From NCBI GenBank assembly GCA_964424125.1, contig CAYRHS010000086.1:1-13838 (forward strand): a stretch of 13,838 bases of DNA, given 5' to 3'. Below are positions 13,135 to 13,838 of this stretch, one piece after another. The notes below the pieces were generated by a model that saw only the letters and a list, made by a program, of their open reading frames with translations, was not told the DNA's origin and searched no databases. How positions within the stretch are numbered: the first letter of the stretch is position 1; the number at the start of each line of letters is the position of its first letter. The DNA comes from CAYRHS01 sp964424125 (GTDB taxonomy: Bacteria; Actinomycetota; Acidimicrobiia; IMCC26256; JAOSJL01). A program made the translations under genes and the position numbers.

Positions 13135-13141
13135 CGCGCGG

Positions 13142-13339
13142 ATGCCCGACCACGAGGACCTGGTCGAGACCCTGCGCCAGGTCGAGGAGCGCCTGCGCGA
13201 CCTCGCCTACGATCGTCTGCGGGCGGCGGCCGAGGGCGACGAGGACGCCCGCGCCGAGGAACGCAGCATCGAGCAGGCACGCCGGGCAGTGACTCGCGCG
13301 CTGAAAGCCCTCGGCGCCGAGCCCGACCCCTGGAGCTGA
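13142..13339 (+). CDS. Small charged helical protein, 65 aa, function unknown
   Basis: I recognise no family. The product is highly charged and predicted to be almost all helix. One amphipathic helix covers about residues 5-30 (LVETLRQVEERLRDLAYDRLRAA), a short acidic Gly-Asp turn follows, and a second helix runs from about 36 to 57. This looks like a helical hairpin or coiled-coil module. The ATG at 13142 is preferred because of the leaderless-type -10 seven nt upstream; a GTG at 13124 would add six residues. The stop is 7 nt from the convergent end of the LOG-family gene. Codon use (strong G/C at third positions) and the placed promoter support a real gene despite its size. Confidence 0.6.
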   Translation: MPDHEDLVETLRQVEERLRDLAYDRLRAAAEGDEDARAEERSIEQARRAVTRALKALGAEPDPWS

Positions 13340-13346
13340 CACTCCG

Positions 13347-13838
13347 TCACGTGGCGTTCAGGGCGTCGATGAGATGGCGGAGGCGGGCCCAACTGTGGCG
13401 ATCGAACCGCAACGCGACCCGTTCCAGCTCGAGGTGGTCGTCGTCGGCGCGCTCGGACTCGGTGGCCTCGATGCGCTCGATCGCGCCCCGTGTCACGAGG
13501 TCGGAGAACTCCCGGTTCAGCTCGGCCAAGCGCGCGTCGTCCGGCGCGCGGTGCATGCGGAGTACGAGCCGCTGCCCGACGAAGCGCTGCGAGTGGTAGT
13601 TGCGGTAGAAGCGGGTGATCTCGTGCACCGCGACCTCGGGATCGTCGGTGATGTGCAGAAGGGTCAGGTCCACCGGGTCGATGTAGCCGCGCTCGGCCAG
13701 CGCCCGGGCGGCGAAGGTGCGCCACGTCTCCCAGTACTCCCCGCCGGGCACGTCGAGGAGGACGATGGGGGCGCTCGTCGTCTTCCCGGTCTGCACGAGC
13801 GTGAGGAGCTCGAAGGCCTCGTCCATCGTGCCGAACCC
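13347..13838 (-). CDS. LOG-family (TIGR00730 / lysine-decarboxylase-like) Rossmann protein, 5' end cut by the window edge
   Basis: 163 C-terminal residues are present; the frame is open to the right edge. The first visible residues, GFGTMDEAFELLTLVQTGK, are the second half of the family's PGGxGTxxE nucleotide/phosphoribose-binding motif. The ATG at 13826 is therefore internal and not the start. Next come APIVLLDVPGGEYWETW and LHITDDPEVAVHEI, the usual end of the LOG Rossmann core. Characterised LOG proteins release free bases from cytokinin ribotides or nucleoside monophosphates. After the core about 85 further residues follow (FYRNYHSQRFVGQRLVLRMHRAPDD to the end). This makes it a longer subtype than the roughly 180-aa minimal LOG proteins, with an uncharacterised C-terminal domain. 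It is convergent with the small helical gene. Confidence 0.85.
   Translation of the reverse strand, partial: GFGTMDEAFELLTLVQTGKTTSAPIVLLDVPGGEYWETWRTFAARALAERGYIDPVDLTLLHITDDPEVAVHEITRFYRNYHSQRFVGQRLVLRMHRAPDDARLAELNREFSDLVTRGAIERIEATESERADDDHLELERVALRFDRHSWARLRHLIDALNAT

Noticed and set aside
13826..13826. ATG at 13826 (reverse strand) as the start of the right-end gene
   Set aside because: The four codons before it, up to the window edge, encode GFGT, which joins with MDE to give the conserved GGxGTxxE motif of the LOG family, so the ATG is internal and the gene continues outside.
1..13838. Mobile element, CRISPR array, tRNA, or defence island
   Set aside because: No transposase or integrase motifs, no regularly spaced direct repeats, no tRNA-like cloverleaf with a TTCGA-type arm in the few intergenic gaps, and no phage-like genes were seen.

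Overview
The window is a dense, very GC-rich (roughly 70% by eye) bacterial chromosome segment with 17 protein genes that I can support, two of them cut by the window edges, and no RNA genes, insertion sequences, CRISPR arrays or phage genes. Gene content and style point to Actinomycetota, plausibly Acidimicrobiia. They include ctaA and ctaB close to ABC-2 exporters, many GTG starts, 4-nt start/stop overlaps, almost no Shine-Dalgarno sequences and many leaderless-type promoters. It looks like a metagenome-derived contig because a 10-N scaffold gap lies inside one gene. The taxon is my inference; no marker gene settles it.

Layout. (1) 3-284: the C-terminal end of heme A synthase (CtaA). (2) 308-3973: four forward genes chained by 4-nt overlaps. 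They encode a DrrA-type ABC ATPase, its ABC-2 permease, an SRPBCC/START-like protein, and a stand-alone NuoF-like NADH:FMN/4Fe-4S protein. (3) 3987-4865: a stand-alone 5'-3' exonuclease of the Pol I/FEN type. (4) 4882-5661: an SDR oxidoreductase, the only gene with a strong Shine-Dalgarno. (5) 5728-6225: an FxsA-family membrane protein. (6) Reverse strand 7355-6251: a two-gene unit of an SCP2-like protein and an unrecognised 236-aa protein. (7) Diverging from it, forward 7443-10155: a polyprenyl diphosphate synthase overlapping a second ABC-2 ATPase/permease pair. The ATPase has its Walker A region replaced by the N run. (8) Reverse 11076-10165: protoheme IX farnesyltransferase (CtaB). (9) Forward 11177-12290: a small GroES-like protein and a second SDR. 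(10) Reverse 13073-12303: a cysteine-rich protein of unknown function. (11) Forward 13142-13339: a tiny helical protein. (12) Reverse from the right edge to 13347: the C-terminal part of a LOG-family (lysine-decarboxylase-like) protein.

How the genes fit together. CtaA and CtaB act in sequence from heme B through heme O to heme A, the cofactor of aa3-type cytochrome oxidase. Two ABC-2 exporters lie between them, and the second ends 9 bp from ctaB. Related exporter/ctaA/ctaB neighbourhoods are known in mycobacteria (Rv1456c-Rv1458c with ctaB Rv1451), so the linkage probably has a shared membrane or respiratory context, though the transported substrate is not visible. The polyprenyl synthase is a source of long isoprenoid diphosphates (menaquinone tails, the heme O farnesyl donor, or undecaprenyl-type carriers).

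The most striking pattern not explained by any single gene is regulatory. Seven of about ten genes that begin a transcription unit carry a TANNNT hexamer 6-8 nt before the start codon, with no Shine-Dalgarno and no recognisable -35 box. Four of them share the longer string TA(C/G)(C/T)CTCGC. No exotic defence or mobile system is visible. The most unusual proteins are the coupled NuoF-like protein with its extra segment, a GroES-like protein lacking most of the roof loop, and the cysteine-rich protein.
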